The notes under the pieces: model-generated
Told to the model about the DNA's origin: nothing
The model's database searches: none
The model's input: the letters and a program-made list of their open reading frames with translations, nothing else
From: Pedobacter namyangjuensis
GTDB taxonomy: Bacteria; Bacteroidota; Bacteroidia; Sphingobacteriales; Sphingobacteriaceae
Direction: 5' to 3'
Assembly: GCF_003313325.1 (NCBI RefSeq)
Contig: NZ_QMHQ01000003.1
Coordinates: 602,762 to 666,761, forward strand
Length of the DNA stretch: 64,000 nucleotides
Part shown: in pieces, positions 46,368 through 55,613 of the stretch
Position numbering within the stretch: position 1 is the stretch's first letter
How the letters are laid out: every line of letters starts with the position of its first letter
Program-made: the position numbers and the translations under genes

Positions 46368-48470
46368 TTATTGTAATTCTAATTGTACTAACAAACCTTT
46401 GCCAACCTTGGTACCTGCAGCAATGGATTGCCCTATCACCTTACCGCTTCCTCTAACCTTTGTTTTTAACCCGGCGTTACCTAGCAAATACATAGCATCT
46501 TTTAGGCCCATGCCATTTACATTCGGCATAATACCTTTAACAGGTGTATTTTCTTGGTATGCTATACCATTGCTTGTATCAACTGTGTTAAAATAATCTG
46601 ATTTAGCTGCATAAAGCGCCTTAATACCAAAAGCATTATATACTTTTTTCACCGCTTTGCTCTGTCCGGCTTTTGCGTCTGGAGCCGTTGTGTTACCAAC
46701 TAAATTCTGCTGTACATTGTTAATCATCTGTACATCTCCAGCATAGATGCGATCGGCAATTTTTCTAAAAACCGGACCAGAAATTGTTGATCCGTAATAG
46801 CCGTTTTTCGGATCATTGATCACAACGATTAAAGAGTACTTAGGTTTATCGGCCGGAAAATAACCTACAAATGATGCCTGATATTTCTTGTTAAGTTTAT
46901 AACCTAAATTATCATTAGCTACCTGAGCTGTACCCGTTTTACCAGCAATTTTATATAAAGGATTAAATACATTTTGCTTACCGCTACCATTGGTAACCAC
47001 TCCTTCTAACATCGCTTTTACTTTGCTTAAGGTTTTGTCAGAGCAGATTTTATCGTCTATCACTCTTGCTTTAAATTGCTCTATCGGATTACCCAACCTT
47101 CTAATTTCTTTTACAAAAATCGGCGCAACATATCTTCCATCATTTGCAACTGCATTATAAAACGAAAGCATTTTTAAAGGCGTCAAATTCATTTCATAAC
47201 CATAAGCCATTTGTGGCAAAGTCATATTTTTATTCCAGCTTTTATTCGCTTTGATATTTTTAACAACTGGTTGTGCCTCACCTGGAATTTGAAGTTCCAT
47301 TTTTTTATTGAAGCCCCACTCATACAAATGATCAGTAAATTTCATCGGATCACCACTGTAATTGTCGTTTATTAGCTTCGCGATTGCAGCGTTTGATGAT
47401 TCTTCGAACGCTCGTTTAACGGTTACCATTTCATCTTTAGGGTGAGAATCTGTAATTCTCTTTCCTGGAATTTGATACCAGCCCGTTCTAACCATTGTAT
47501 TGGTATCTACAAGACCATCTTCTAACAAAGCCATGTAAGACGCCAATTTAAAAGTAGAACCCGGATCTTGATTACCAGCAATTGCATAGTTGAAAGACTC
47601 TTTGTAAACGCCTTCGGCCATTTGCGTATAATTAGCAACAGCTCTAACCTCTCCGGTAGCAACCTCCATTAAAATTGCAGTTCCGTGGTGTGCATTAGCA
47701 GTAATTAAACCCTCTTTTAATGCATTTTGGGTTAAATCCTGCATGTTAATATCGATGGTAGAAATAATATCCGCTCCGTCTTTTGGCGCCACTTCTGCAT
47801 CCCTATTAACAGGCACCCAGGTTCCTCCGCTAATCCTTTGCATCATTTGCCTACCACTTTCTCCATTGATGTAATTACCGTAAGCACCCTCTAAACCTAC
47901 CCCATTTGCAACATTCTCATTTTTGTAACCAATAGTCCTGGCGGCCAAATCTTTAAATGGCATAATGCGTTTGTTTTTTTGGATAACCATTAAACCACCC
48001 GTATGCTTACCTATATTATATAAAGGAAAAGTTCTAACTACTTTAAGTTGCTGATACGAAACTTTACGTTTTATTAATACATAACGAGCACTATCTTGTC
48101 TCGCTTTGCGTAAAAACCTTGAATATTCTTTAGCAGATTTATCTCCAAAAAAGCCAGCCAGCTTCATAGCCAACGAATCTACTTTGGGATTAAAAACTTT
48201 GTCTTCCTGAATTCCACCAGCAAACATATCCATACGCAATTCGTACTCAGGAATAGAAGTTGCCAGCAAACTACCATCGTTAGAATAGATATTTCCACGA
48301 GCAGCTTCAATTTCAAACTCTTTGGTAGAAAGGCTATCAGCCATAGCTTTCCATTTTTCGCCTTGCACAAACTGCACCTGACCCAACTTCAACAGTACAG
48401 CAAGGGCGAAGAGTACTATTAACCCAAAGGCCAAGTACACACGCAATAATATGTTTGCTCTAATGTTCAT
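46368..48470 (-). CDS. ftsI: Penicillin-binding protein 2/3-type transpeptidase with PASTA domain
   Basis: The 700-aa septal class B PBP has one N-terminal membrane helix (about 10-28), the non-catalytic N-domain (ARGNIYSNDGSLLATS), the transpeptidase domain with the SxxK serine in DPGSTFKLAS (about residue 310), SSNAA (SxN) and AGKTGTAQV (KTG), and a C-terminal PASTA domain (about 638-700, GIMPNVNGMGLKDAMYLL and ending KGLLVQLELQ). PASTA domains bind peptidoglycan or muropeptides; E. coli FtsI lacks one, but Bacteroidota and Gram-positive homologues carry it. It overlaps the ftsL-like gene by 11 bp. Confidence 0.95.
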   Translation of the reverse strand: MNIRANILLRVYLAFGLIVLFALAVLLKLGQVQFVQGEKWKAMADSLSTKEFEIEAARGNIYSNDGSLLATSIPEYELRMDMFAGGIQEDKVFNPKVDSLAMKLAGFFGDKSAKEYSRFLRKARQDSARYVLIKRKVSYQQLKVVRTFPLYNIGKHTGGLMVIQKNKRIMPFKDLAARTIGYKNENVANGVGLEGAYGNYINGESGRQMMQRISGGTWVPVNRDAEVAPKDGADIISTIDINMQDLTQNALKEGLITANAHHGTAILMEVATGEVRAVANYTQMAEGVYKESFNYAIAGNQDPGSTFKLASYMALLEDGLVDTNTMVRTGWYQIPGKRITDSHPKDEMVTVKRAFEESSNAAIAKLINDNYSGDPMKFTDHLYEWGFNKKMELQIPGEAQPVVKNIKANKSWNKNMTLPQMAYGYEMNLTPLKMLSFYNAVANDGRYVAPIFVKEIRRLGNPIEQFKARVIDDKICSDKTLSKVKAMLEGVVTNGSGKQNVFNPLYKIAGKTGTAQVANDNLGYKLNKKYQASFVGYFPADKPKYSLIVVINDPKNGYYGSTISGPVFRKIADRIYAGDVQMINNVQQNLVGNTTAPDAKAGQSKAVKKVYNAFGIKALYAAKSDYFNTVDTSNGIAYQENTPVKGIMPNVNGMGLKDAMYLLGNAGLKTKVRGSGKVIGQSIAAGTKVGKGLLVQLELQ

Positions 48471-48876
48471 TGCTTTTTATAATTATCTTTTTCGGTGGTT
48501 CTATTAATTCTTTTATACCTAGCGTATCAACTTTTTTTGCTACTTCCGTTAATTTGCTTTTAAACATTAAATCAGCTTTCAGCGATTTATATTCCCAGCT
48601 CAATTCTTTTACTTCTTTATTTAGCGTACTAATTTTTCTAATATTTGAAATTGCCATGTGGCTATTTGCGATGTAAATCATCACCAACACACAAACAAAA
48701 ATCAAAAACGGCAGCATATCCGTTGCCGACTCTTTAGTAATTACTCCTTCTGTAAAAAATTTCCTTAAAAAGGCAATTGTTTTACTATCTCTTACAGGCT
48801 CTTGAACCTCCTCTTCTACCCGTGGTTGTTCTTCCTCTTCCTGCTCTTCTAACTTTTTTCTGAATTGGTTATTCAT
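48460..48876 (-). CDS. ftsL: FtsL-like cell division protein
   Basis: The 138-aa bitopic protein has a Glu-rich cytoplasmic N-terminus (KKLEEQEEEEQPRVEEE), a membrane helix (about 55-75, FLIFVCVLVMIYIANSHMA) and a periplasmic coiled coil (about 80-120, STLNKEVKELSWEYKSLKAD). This layout and the place between rsmH and ftsI are those of FtsL, which works with FtsQ and FtsB in activating septal synthesis. Sequence similarity to FtsL is low, as is usual, so the call rests on size, topology and position. Overlaps: 4 bp with rsmH and 11 bp with ftsI. Confidence 0.85.
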   Translation of the reverse strand: MNNQFRKKLEEQEEEEQPRVEEEVQEPVRDSKTIAFLRKFFTEGVITKESATDMLPFLIFVCVLVMIYIANSHMAISNIRKISTLNKEVKELSWEYKSLKADLMFKSKLTEVAKKVDTLGIKELIEPPKKIIIKSNEH

Positions 48877-49784
48877 AACTTTTCTCCAATTCTTAATTTT
48901 GCACTTCTAGCTCGGCTATTAACCGCTAGCTCCTCATCGCTCGCTATTACAGCTTTTCTTGTAATGACTTTAAAAGGCTTTTGTTCGTTACCAAAAAAAT
49001 CTTTCTCAACCTCGCCCCTAAATTTGCCTTTTGCAATAAAACTCTTAACCGGCCTATCTTCTAAAGAATGATAAGACATCACCACCAATCTGCCACCCGG
49101 TTTTATCACTGATGCCGTCTGTTCCAAAAAACTCTCTAACACATCTATTTCCGCATTAACCTCGATACGTAGTGCTTGGAAAACCTGCGCCATGTATTTA
49201 TTTTCTTTTCCTTTCGGGATATGCGAAGCGATAACTGCTTTAAACCCTTCTAGTGTAGTTATTGGCTGACTAATTCTGGCCGTTACAATTGTTCTGGCTA
49301 ATGATTTTGCATTTTTAACCTCTCCATAGATACCGAAGATTTTATGCAACTTATCTTCATCATAAGTATTAAGAATTACCGCAGCGGTTAACGAACGCTG
49401 TTGATCCATTCTCATATCCAAATCAGCATCGAAACGAGTAGAAAAACCTCTGCTTGGCTCGTTAAACTGATGAGATGAAACACCTAAATCTGCTAAAATG
49501 CCATCTACTTGTTTGTAGCCTAATAAACGAAGGTTATTTTTAAGGAAACCGAAATTCTGATCTACGAACTTGAAACGAGGATCATCAATTTTATTTCTTT
49601 GCGCATCCGGATCTTGGTCGAAAGCAATCAAAACACCGTCTTTACCTAATTTTTTTAATATCTCTCTAGAATGGCCACCACCACCAAAAGTTACATCTAC
49701 GTAAACTCCAGAAGGGTTAATAGCCAAACCATCCAAACACTCTTGCAACATTACCGGAACGTGGTAGTTATTTTCCATCTTCAT
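48873..49784 (-). CDS. rsmH: 16S rRNA (cytosine-1402-N4) methyltransferase
   Basis: The 303-aa enzyme (MraW) methylates C1402 of 16S rRNA. Seen are HVPVMLQECLDGL, the SAM loop VDVTFGGGGHSREIL, ILADLGVSSHQF, GFSTRFDADLDMRMD and VMSYHSLEDRPVKSF. The start may be this ATG or the one at 49778 (MENNYHVPV); both overlap mraZ. The end overlaps ftsL by 4 bp (ATGA-type). Confidence 0.96.
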   Translation of the reverse strand: MKMENNYHVPVMLQECLDGLAINPSGVYVDVTFGGGGHSREILKKLGKDGVLIAFDQDPDAQRNKIDDPRFKFVDQNFGFLKNNLRLLGYKQVDGILADLGVSSHQFNEPSRGFSTRFDADLDMRMDQQRSLTAAVILNTYDEDKLHKIFGIYGEVKNAKSLARTIVTARISQPITTLEGFKAVIASHIPKGKENKYMAQVFQALRIEVNAEIDVLESFLEQTASVIKPGGRLVVMSYHSLEDRPVKSFIAKGKFRGEVEKDFFGNEQKPFKVITRKAVIASDEELAVNSRARSAKLRIGEKL

Positions 49785-50238
49785 CCCTCCTATTTTTACT
49801 ACCCATTACTTCTTCCGCCAATGCAGCAAAATTCTCCGGAACGTCATCAAAAAGCGAATCGTAAGATTTTTTATCCCAAACCTCAATTTTATCCAATTGG
49901 CAAGCCAAAACAAGCTCACCAGAAATCCCCGCATACTCAGCTAACGACTTCGGCAAAAGCACACGACCGGCGGCATCTAGCGTTAATGGCATAGCACCAC
50001 GCTGGAAAGAACGAACGAATTCTCTGTTTTTTGCCTCGAACATATTCAACTTTGCTAATTCTGCTACTGTTTCGTCCCAAACTTTTTTAGGGTAAATCAC
50101 TAAATTTTTCTCAAAACCGCGATTAACAACTAGACCCTCCCGCTCAACGTCAACTAATTGTTTCTTAAGGAGAACGGGCACCATAAGGCGTCCCTTCGCA
50201 TCAAGTTTACAATCAAATTCTCCTATTAGTTGAGTCAT
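49768..50238 (-). CDS. mraZ: Transcriptional regulator MraZ
   Basis: The 156-aa protein has two SpoVT/AbrB-like units, CKLDAKGRLMVPVLLKK (about 9-25) and TLDAAGRVLLPKSLAEY (about 85-101). MraZ proteins form rings and bind direct repeats upstream of their own operon, usually as repressors. It is the first dcw gene, and the sequence 44-72 bp upstream carries three 10-bp-phased GTGGTA repeats that fit as its operator. Overlaps rsmH by 11-17 bp. Confidence 0.95.
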   Translation of the reverse strand: MTQLIGEFDCKLDAKGRLMVPVLLKKQLVDVEREGLVVNRGFEKNLVIYPKKVWDETVAELAKLNMFEAKNREFVRSFQRGAMPLTLDAAGRVLLPKSLAEYAGISGELVLACQLDKIEVWDKKSYDSLFDDVPENFAALAEEVMGSKNRRDEDGK

Positions 50239-50277
50239 TACGGTTTTAGCACTTTTTATGTAGTGTAAAAATAAATA

Positions 50278-50310
50278 CTTCTACCACTTTTTACCACATT
50301 TTACCACAAA
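50278..50310 (-). promoter_or_regulatory. Predicted MraZ operator: three GTGGTA repeats with 10-bp period
   Basis: On the minus strand, GTGGTA occurs three times at exact 10-bp intervals (50307-50302, 50297-50292, 50287-50282), each followed by AAA or GAA. MraZ is known to bind such helically phased direct repeats (TGGG-N5 repeats in E. coli, AAAGTGG repeats in Mycoplasma). Confidence 0.7.
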
Positions 50311-50533
50311 AAAGTTTTCAACACAAAAAGGAGTATTAAAAACCGCTAAAACGATATAAATTTTGAGGATTTGAGAAAAATAGAAAATTTGAACAGGTTG
50401 GTTTTATTATAGGAATTAGCATTCTAATACGAAAACAAAATGTGTCATTCGCTCAAAAAAACTCAAAATCGCTTAAAAGTGTTACAAAGTGGGAAGATTT
50501 TTCAATCGTTAAAAGATTAGCAACTTAAAAACA
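50311..50533. other. Rest of the mraZ upstream gap
   Basis: AT-rich sequence with no coding signal. Apart from the operator and the collagen-like gene's terminator at its far end, I see nothing in it. Confidence 0.4.
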
Positions 50534-50567
50534 CAAAAAAGCCCTGCCAATAATATTGACAAGGCTT
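50534..50567 (-). terminator. Terminator after the collagen-like gene
   Basis: A 13-bp stem with two mismatches, AAGCCCTGCCAAT (50539-50551) and ATTGACAAGGCTT (50555-50567), has a 3-base loop and a T run on the minus strand. Confidence 0.78.
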
Positions 50568-50588
50568 AAAACAACTATTACTACTATA

Positions 50589-51503
50589 CTAATTTCCTAT
50601 GTTATAATATTTTTGTACAGCGTTATAGTCATTCAAATTAATCTGCGGGATATTACCCAAAGAGGGAACACCGCCCGGAATGATAATGTAACGATATTCT
50701 ATTGCAGTAGGTAAGGACGTGCTATTGGAATTATCAGCCGTAAACCTAGTGATGATAAAGCGATTTAGCCTAGGCAAAAACGAAATAGTATTTAATTTGC
50801 CTCCTGCATTACTAATGTACGGCAAAGGTTGGTTTATCGACGCAATTTTCATATAAATTTGAACGGCACCCCGTTCTAAAATCTCGCTAGTTAATGAAGT
50901 TGCTTTCAAATCTACTATCCTCATTAACGTTGCGTCAATGGTAGTATCTCTAGGATTCACAGCCCTAATCCATCCAGAGTAAATTACATTTGCAGTACCC
51001 CTAAGCGATAATGCCACCCCCCAACCGGTAGTGGTCTTCGGACCGTACATACTGTAAGTCGTTTTATCCAAATAATAGTCGCCCTCGGCACCAATTTCGA
51101 AGCTCGGCACAACAGTACCACTCAAAATCCTACTACCTGCTGCGCCATTAGCTCCATTAGTTCCATTTATTCCATTGGCACCAGTTGCTCCCGTTGCACC
51201 AGTTGCTCCTGTAGCGCCGTTTTCACCATTAGCACCTTTCATCGAAAACGGCACACCCCAACCCGTTGCCTTTTTTGGCCCGTAGAAGTTGCTTGTAGTT
51301 AAATCAAGATAGAAATCGCCTATCGACCCTAGTGCAGAAGCAGGCTGTCCAGCTCCGTTCAGAATTGTGCTACCTGCCGGACCAGCAATACCTTGTTCTC
51401 CCTGAGGTCCCCGATCTCCCGTTACTTTCTTACATCCTAAAAAAGCTATAGTTGCCATAATCATTATCACAACACCTAATAATAAAGTTCTTTTGTTTTT
51501 CAT
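50589..51503 (-). CDS. Collagen-like repeat lipoprotein
   Basis: The 304-aa protein has a lipoprotein signal (lipobox FLGC, Cys about 24), then GDRGPQGEQGIAGPAG, and two copies of a 40-residue module: ILNGAGQPASALGSIGDFYL with TSNFYGPKKATGWGVPFS, and ILSGTVVPSFEIGAEGDYYL with TYSMYGPKTTTGWGVALS. Between them lies a run of about eleven Gly-X-Y triplets (about residues 91-124, rich in GAT and GAN), which is collagen-like. A C-terminal globular part of about 130 residues is not recognised. Bacterial collagen-like proteins form surface triple helices and stalks; here the lipid anchor suggests outer-membrane display. The triplet DNA is repetitive and prone to length variation. Single gene with its own terminator. 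Confidence 0.85.
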   Translation of the reverse strand: MKNKRTLLLGVVIMIMATIAFLGCKKVTGDRGPQGEQGIAGPAGSTILNGAGQPASALGSIGDFYLDLTTSNFYGPKKATGWGVPFSMKGANGENGATGATGATGATGANGINGTNGANGAAGSRILSGTVVPSFEIGAEGDYYLDKTTYSMYGPKTTTGWGVALSLRGTANVIYSGWIRAVNPRDTTIDATLMRIVDLKATSLTSEILERGAVQIYMKIASINQPLPYISNAGGKLNTISFLPRLNRFIITRFTADNSNSTSLPTAIEYRYIIIPGGVPSLGNIPQINLNDYNAVQKYYNIGN

Positions 51504-51671
51504 GGTTTGTAGTTTTAGTTCTCTTTGATTTCAGTTACAACACGAGCAAGTTGCCCCATCGTTTCTAAAACTAAAACTAAGTACAACGAACAACAGATTC
51601 TTTTGAAATTAGCGAACTGACAATTGCAACGAGCGAGCAGCTATTCCTGATGAGTTTAACACATTTACAAA

Positions 51672-51711
51672 AACGAAAAAAGGATAGTCTTTCGAACTAT
51701 CCTTTTTGTTA
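51672..51711 (-). terminator. Terminator after pgk
   Basis: AAAAAGGATAGT (51677-51688) and ACTATCCTTTTT (51696-51707) form a perfect 12-bp stem with a 7-base loop, with A/T tracts on both sides. Confidence 0.85.
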
Positions 51712-51748
51712 ATTGCAATAAATCGTTATCTAATAACCTCGAAAACGA

Positions 51749-52939
51749 TTATCCTTGTATGGCTTTTACGCCAGGCAACTCTTTACCTTCCATATATTCC
51801 AGTAATGCACCACCGCCAGTAGACACGTAGCTTACCTCATCTTCTAAGCCGAATTTAGCAATAGCCGCAGCAGAATCGCCACCACCAATTAAAGAGAATG
51901 CACCATTTTTGGTAGCTTCTACAACGGCTTCGGCAATAGCTTTAGTTCCTTGCTCAAAATTTGCCATTTCAAAAACACCCATTGGGCCATTCCATAATAA
52001 GGTTTTAGAATTTTTGATAGTTTCCGAAAACAATTCAACTGTTTTTGTACCGATATCCAATCCCATCCAATCAGCTGGAATATGACCACTGTCTACTTGA
52101 TCTTTAGCCGCATCGTTATCAAATTTATCCGCAATTACGGTATCAACCGGAAGGATTAAGTTTACGCCTTTTGCTTTTGCTTTATCCAATAATTCTAAAC
52201 ATAGCGCCATTCTATCTTCTTCTAAAAGAGAAGTACCAATTTCGCCACCCTGTGCTTTGGCAAAAGTATAAGCCATACCGCCACCAATAATTAGATTGTC
52301 TACCTTATCTAACAAGCTTTCGATTAGCAATATCTTATCTGAAACTTTGGCACCACCCATAATTGCGGTAAAAGGCTTAGTTGCACCATGATTAACTTTT
52401 TCAGCATTTTTTAATTCTTCAGCCATTAAGTAACCGAAATATTTATCAGTAGGGAAAAATTGCGCTACAATGGTTGTAGAGGCATGTGCACGATGAGCCG
52501 TACCAAAAGCATCATTTACATATACATCACCTAATTTTGATAGTTTTTCGGCAAAAGCATTATCTCCTTTTTCTTCCTCTGGGTGGAAACGAAGATTCTC
52601 CAACAATAAAACTTCTCCATTATTTAAAGCCTCTGCTTTAGCCGCGGCTTCTTCCCCAACACAATCGTTAGCAAATTTCACCTCTAAACCTAACAAACTA
52701 GACAAGTCAGCTAAAATATGTTTTAACGAATATTTATCTTCAGGACCACCTTTTGGCCTGCCCAAATGCGACATTAATATCACTGAGCCACCATCGCCTA
52801 ATATTTTTTTAATTGTTGGCAATGCAGCACGCATTCTTTTATCATCGGTAATGTTAAAATCTTTATCCAACGGCACATTAAAATCTACCCTGATTAAAGC
52901 TTTTTTATCCTTAAAATTAAATTGGTCTATCGTATTCAT
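51749..52939 (-). CDS. pgk: Phosphoglycerate kinase
   Basis: The 396-aa glycolytic enzyme transfers phosphate from 1,3-bisphosphoglycerate to ADP. Conserved parts include [70 protein letters not shown] and the C-terminal [12 protein letters not shown] with STGGGALLE. It lies 3 bp after a GNAT gene and shares a unit with gap, giving two consecutive glycolytic steps. Confidence 0.97.
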   Translation of the reverse strand: MNTIDQFNFKDKKALIRVDFNVPLDKDFNITDDKRMRAALPTIKKILGDGGSVILMSHLGRPKGGPEDKYSLKHILADLSSLLGLEVKFANDCVGEEAAAKAEALNNGEVLLLENLRFHPEEEKGDNAFAEKLSKLGDVYVNDAFGTAHRAHASTTIVAQFFPTDKYFGYLMAEELKNAEKVNHGATKPFTAIMGGAKVSDKILLIESLLDKVDNLIIGGGMAYTFAKAQGGEIGTSLLEEDRMALCLELLDKAKAKGVNLILPVDTVIADKFDNDAAKDQVDSGHIPADWMGLDIGTKTVELFSETIKNSKTLLWNGPMGVFEMANFEQGTKAIAEAVVEATKNGAFSLIGGGDSAAAIAKFGLEDEVSYVSTGGGALLEYMEGKELPGVKAIQG

Positions 52940-52942
52940 ATT

Positions 52943-53374
52943 TTAGTTTAAATTTAAAATCATTTCATAATGTGGCCCAATTCCAGCAATCTCGAATTCG
53001 TTTGACACCGTTTCGAACCCTAATTTTTCATAAAAAGGCAAAGCCGATTTACGAGCGTTGCACCAAATATAAGAAGCATTGGTATTTTTAATGTATGTTA
53101 CCGCAAATTCAACTAGGGATTTACCATATCCCTTGCCAGCAAACTCCGTATCTGTAGCCATACCCCGCAATTGATATCCCTCGCCTTGCTCTTTTTTATA
53201 TTTTTTCGGAAAAAAGGAAGCGACACATGCTATTTCATCGCCCACATACACAGCCAAATGAAAAGCACCTTCTACTTGGTCTGTAGGGAAAACACATTCA
53301 TTTAAGGGCAAGCCATTTCTTAAAATCTTGCTTCTCAAACCCAAAGTTAACTCGTACGGTATAAACTTAACCAT
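52943..53374 (-). CDS. GNAT family N-acetyltransferase
   Basis: The 143-aa protein has the GNAT fold: a beta-alpha start, motif A LRGMATDTEFAGKGYGKSLVEFA with the acetyl-CoA loop (GKGYGKS), and a C-terminal ALPFYEKLGFETVSNEF. It resembles YjcF-like/ElaA-type small acetyltransferases. It overlaps the gap stop by 8 bp and precedes pgk by 3 bp, so it is made together with two glycolytic enzymes. Whether it acetylates a metabolite or a protein is unknown. Confidence 0.85.
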   Translation of the reverse strand: MVKFIPYELTLGLRSKILRNGLPLNECVFPTDQVEGAFHLAVYVGDEIACVASFFPKKYKKEQGEGYQLRGMATDTEFAGKGYGKSLVEFAVTYIKNTNASYIWCNARKSALPFYEKLGFETVSNEFEIAGIGPHYEMILNLN

Positions 53375-54362
53375 TAGCTTGCGTTATTTTTTCCACCAAA
53401 TCAACCAGTCGATTAGAATATCCAGATTCATTATCGTACCAGCCTACTACCTTAACCAAATCGCCTACTATGGATGTTAGTTGTGCATCAAATATACAAG
53501 AATGCGGGTTATCAATTACATCAACAGAAACTATTGGGTCTTCTGTGTATTGGATAATATTAACAAATTCAAACTCAGATGCTTTTTTAAACGCCTTATT
53601 TATCTCTTGTATAGTTGTTGGTTTTTTTAGCAGACAGGTAAAATCGGTTAAAGACCCATTTAACACCGGTACGCGAATTCCAGCTCCTCCCAACCTGTCG
53701 TTTAAGTGCGGGAAAATGTGTGTAATTGCTTTTGCTGCACCTGTTGTAGTCGGGATTATAGACGACGACGCAGCTCTGGCCCTACGCAAGTCGTTATGCG
53801 GCGAATCATGTAAATTTTGGTCGCCTGTCATCGAGTGTACTGTAGTAATATACCCCTCTTCCACACCCCAATTATCATCTAAAATTTTCACCATTGGTGC
53901 AACGTTATTTGTTGTGCAAGACGCATTAGATAAAATCGGTGCTGTTAGATCTATTTGCGAATCGTTTACACCTATTACAACCATAGGGATTTTCGAATCG
54001 GTTGCAGGAGCAGAGATTAAAACTTGTTTGGCGCCGGCCTGTAAATGCAAACTTGCTTTTTCAGTATTTGTAAATTTACCGGTGGATTCTATAACCAAAT
54101 CTATTTTAAGCTCTTGCCAAGGCAATTCAGCGGGGTTAGAAACGGCATAAACAGTTATTCTTTTGCCATCAATAATCAGTGCATTTTCTTCGTGAGACAC
54201 CACACCATTAAATACACCGTGGACCGAGTCGTATTTGAATAAATGCGCCAGCGTTTTTGGCGCTGTGATGTCGTTAATAGCAATAATATTCAGATTTCTC
54301 TTTAAAGCATTTCGTAAAAAAGTACGTCCGATTCTGCCAAAACCGTTTATTGCGATGTTCAT
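53367..54362 (-). CDS. gap: Glyceraldehyde-3-phosphate dehydrogenase, type I
   Basis: The 331-aa enzyme oxidises glyceraldehyde 3-phosphate. The Rossmann start is IAINGFGRIGRTFLRNAL, the catalytic Cys is in SNASCTTNNVAPM, the His in TVHSMTGDQNLHDSPH, and the C-terminal helix segment is WYDNESGYSNRLVDL. The Asp at the end of the second strand (AINDITAPKTLAHL) points to NAD use. First gene of gap-GNAT-pgk. A -7 element lies only four bases before its ATG. Confidence 0.97.
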   Translation of the reverse strand: MNIAINGFGRIGRTFLRNALKRNLNIIAINDITAPKTLAHLFKYDSVHGVFNGVVSHEENALIIDGKRITVYAVSNPAELPWQELKIDLVIESTGKFTNTEKASLHLQAGAKQVLISAPATDSKIPMVVIGVNDSQIDLTAPILSNASCTTNNVAPMVKILDDNWGVEEGYITTVHSMTGDQNLHDSPHNDLRRARAASSSIIPTTTGAAKAITHIFPHLNDRLGGAGIRVPVLNGSLTDFTCLLKKPTTIQEINKAFKKASEFEFVNIIQYTEDPIVSVDVIDNPHSCIFDAQLTSIVGDLVKVVGWYDNESGYSNRLVDLVEKITQANG

Positions 54363-54366
54363 GCCA

Positions 54367-54374
54367 CAAAAATA
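54367..54374 (-). promoter_or_regulatory. -7 promoter element directly before gap
   Basis: On the minus strand this is TATTTTTG, followed by TGGC and the gap ATG (54362). The predicted transcript starts at or within a base or two of the start codon. Confidence 0.5.
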
Positions 54375-54428
54375 CCAAATTCTTTAAAGCAAAACTGAAA
54401 AGGCACAATATTTTAATTAACAGTTAGC

Positions 54429-55574
54429 CTAGGCCTGAGCTTTACTAGGGCCGAAAGTATCTTTAGTTAAAATATACGATAGCTTATAGCCAGGGTCTTT
54501 CCGCTTCCCGATCATGTAAGTTAATAAAGCGTTCGATAGCACACAAATAGCTATTAACACGGAAATAAGCGCAAAATTGCCCCAGTTTTGCATTAGAAGC
54601 GCAAGACCTATCATTACAATATTAAAACTTGCCAACACAATTACAATTTTATTGGCGTTTAGCCCCAAGCTTTGTAAACGGTGGTGAACATGATTTCTAT
54701 CACCAGCAAAGGGCGATTTTTTGTTTATAATCCTGATAAAGAAAATTCTCAGTGAGTCGAAAATTGGCACTAACATTACCGCAACCGCAATTGCCGGTGC
54801 CGAGTAAAAGTTTGGATCTGGTTTAGCGCCCAGTTTGTTAAGCTCTATAAATTTTATGGCCAAAATTACGCAAACCAAGCCAACGATTAAAGAACCTGTA
54901 TCACCCATAAAAATTTTAGCAGGTGCATAATTAAACACTAAAAAACCTGCTATTGCGCCAAACATAGCAAAGGCAATAAAAGCATAGGCATAAGCATCAG
55001 CTATGGCGAAAAAAACACCAAATGCCAAGGTAGAAATTAGACCTAATGTACCAGCAAGACCATCAACACCGTCAATTAGGTTAAAAGCATTATTAACAAA
55101 AATTATAACGGCCATTGAGAAAAGACTCCCCCATAACATATTAGTTTCCCAAATAAAGAACACCCCATAAAAACTGGTAAGCCTGAAATTACCTAAAAGA
55201 ACCAATATGGTTGCCACAGTTATCTGCAACATAAATTTAGTTCTTGGGCTAACGCCATACAAATCGTCTTTTAAGCCTAGGGCAAACAAAATAATACATG
55301 ATGTAATTAAGAAGTTTGCTTTTTGATAATTAACTGTGGTGGCAAAAAGCAATATAGCAATAGTAAAACTGCAGAAAATAGCCACCCCCCCTAAACTAGA
55401 AACTTGAATACGATGGTTTTTTCGATAACCTTCTGATGTATCAAAAAGACGGAATTTTAACGCGGTTTGAATGATAGACGGAATACCGGCAATGGAGATA
55501 GAAAAAGCCACTATCGCAATAGCGACATAAATAATAGGATTTCCGATTATCAGATCAACAAAAAACAACAACAT
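54429..55574 (-). CDS. WecA-like undecaprenyl-phosphate sugar-1-phosphate transferase
   Basis: The 381-aa protein of the MraY/WecA family has about eleven membrane helices. Family motifs are LGLKDDLYGVSPRTKF, FNLIDGVDGLAGTLG with catalytic aspartates, [14 protein letters not shown] and the cytoplasmic GDRNHVHHRLQSLGL typical of the GlcNAc- or similar sugar-phosphate branch. It starts a lipid-linked sugar for a surface polysaccharide. It lies 39 bp after the GT2 gene, downstream of the six small PIDDY-tail genes, and fits the polysaccharide locus. The sugar is not readable. Confidence 0.9.
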   Translation of the reverse strand: MLLFFVDLIIGNPIIYVAIAIVAFSISIAGIPSIIQTALKFRLFDTSEGYRKNHRIQVSSLGGVAIFCSFTIAILLFATTVNYQKANFLITSCIILFALGLKDDLYGVSPRTKFMLQITVATILVLLGNFRLTSFYGVFFIWETNMLWGSLFSMAVIIFVNNAFNLIDGVDGLAGTLGLISTLAFGVFFAIADAYAYAFIAFAMFGAIAGFLVFNYAPAKIFMGDTGSLIVGLVCVILAIKFIELNKLGAKPDPNFYSAPAIAVAVMLVPIFDSLRIFFIRIINKKSPFAGDRNHVHHRLQSLGLNANKIVIVLASFNIVMIGLALLMQNWGNFALISVLIAICVLSNALLTYMIGKRKDPGYKLSYILTKDTFGPSKAQA

Positions 55575-55613
55575 TATAGGAATGTATTTTTACAATCAGT
55601 TAAATTAATTAAT

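Noticed and set aside
53470..54150. 226-aa plus-strand open frame opposite gap
   Set aside because: It is the antisense of a highly conserved gene and has no family features or promoter.
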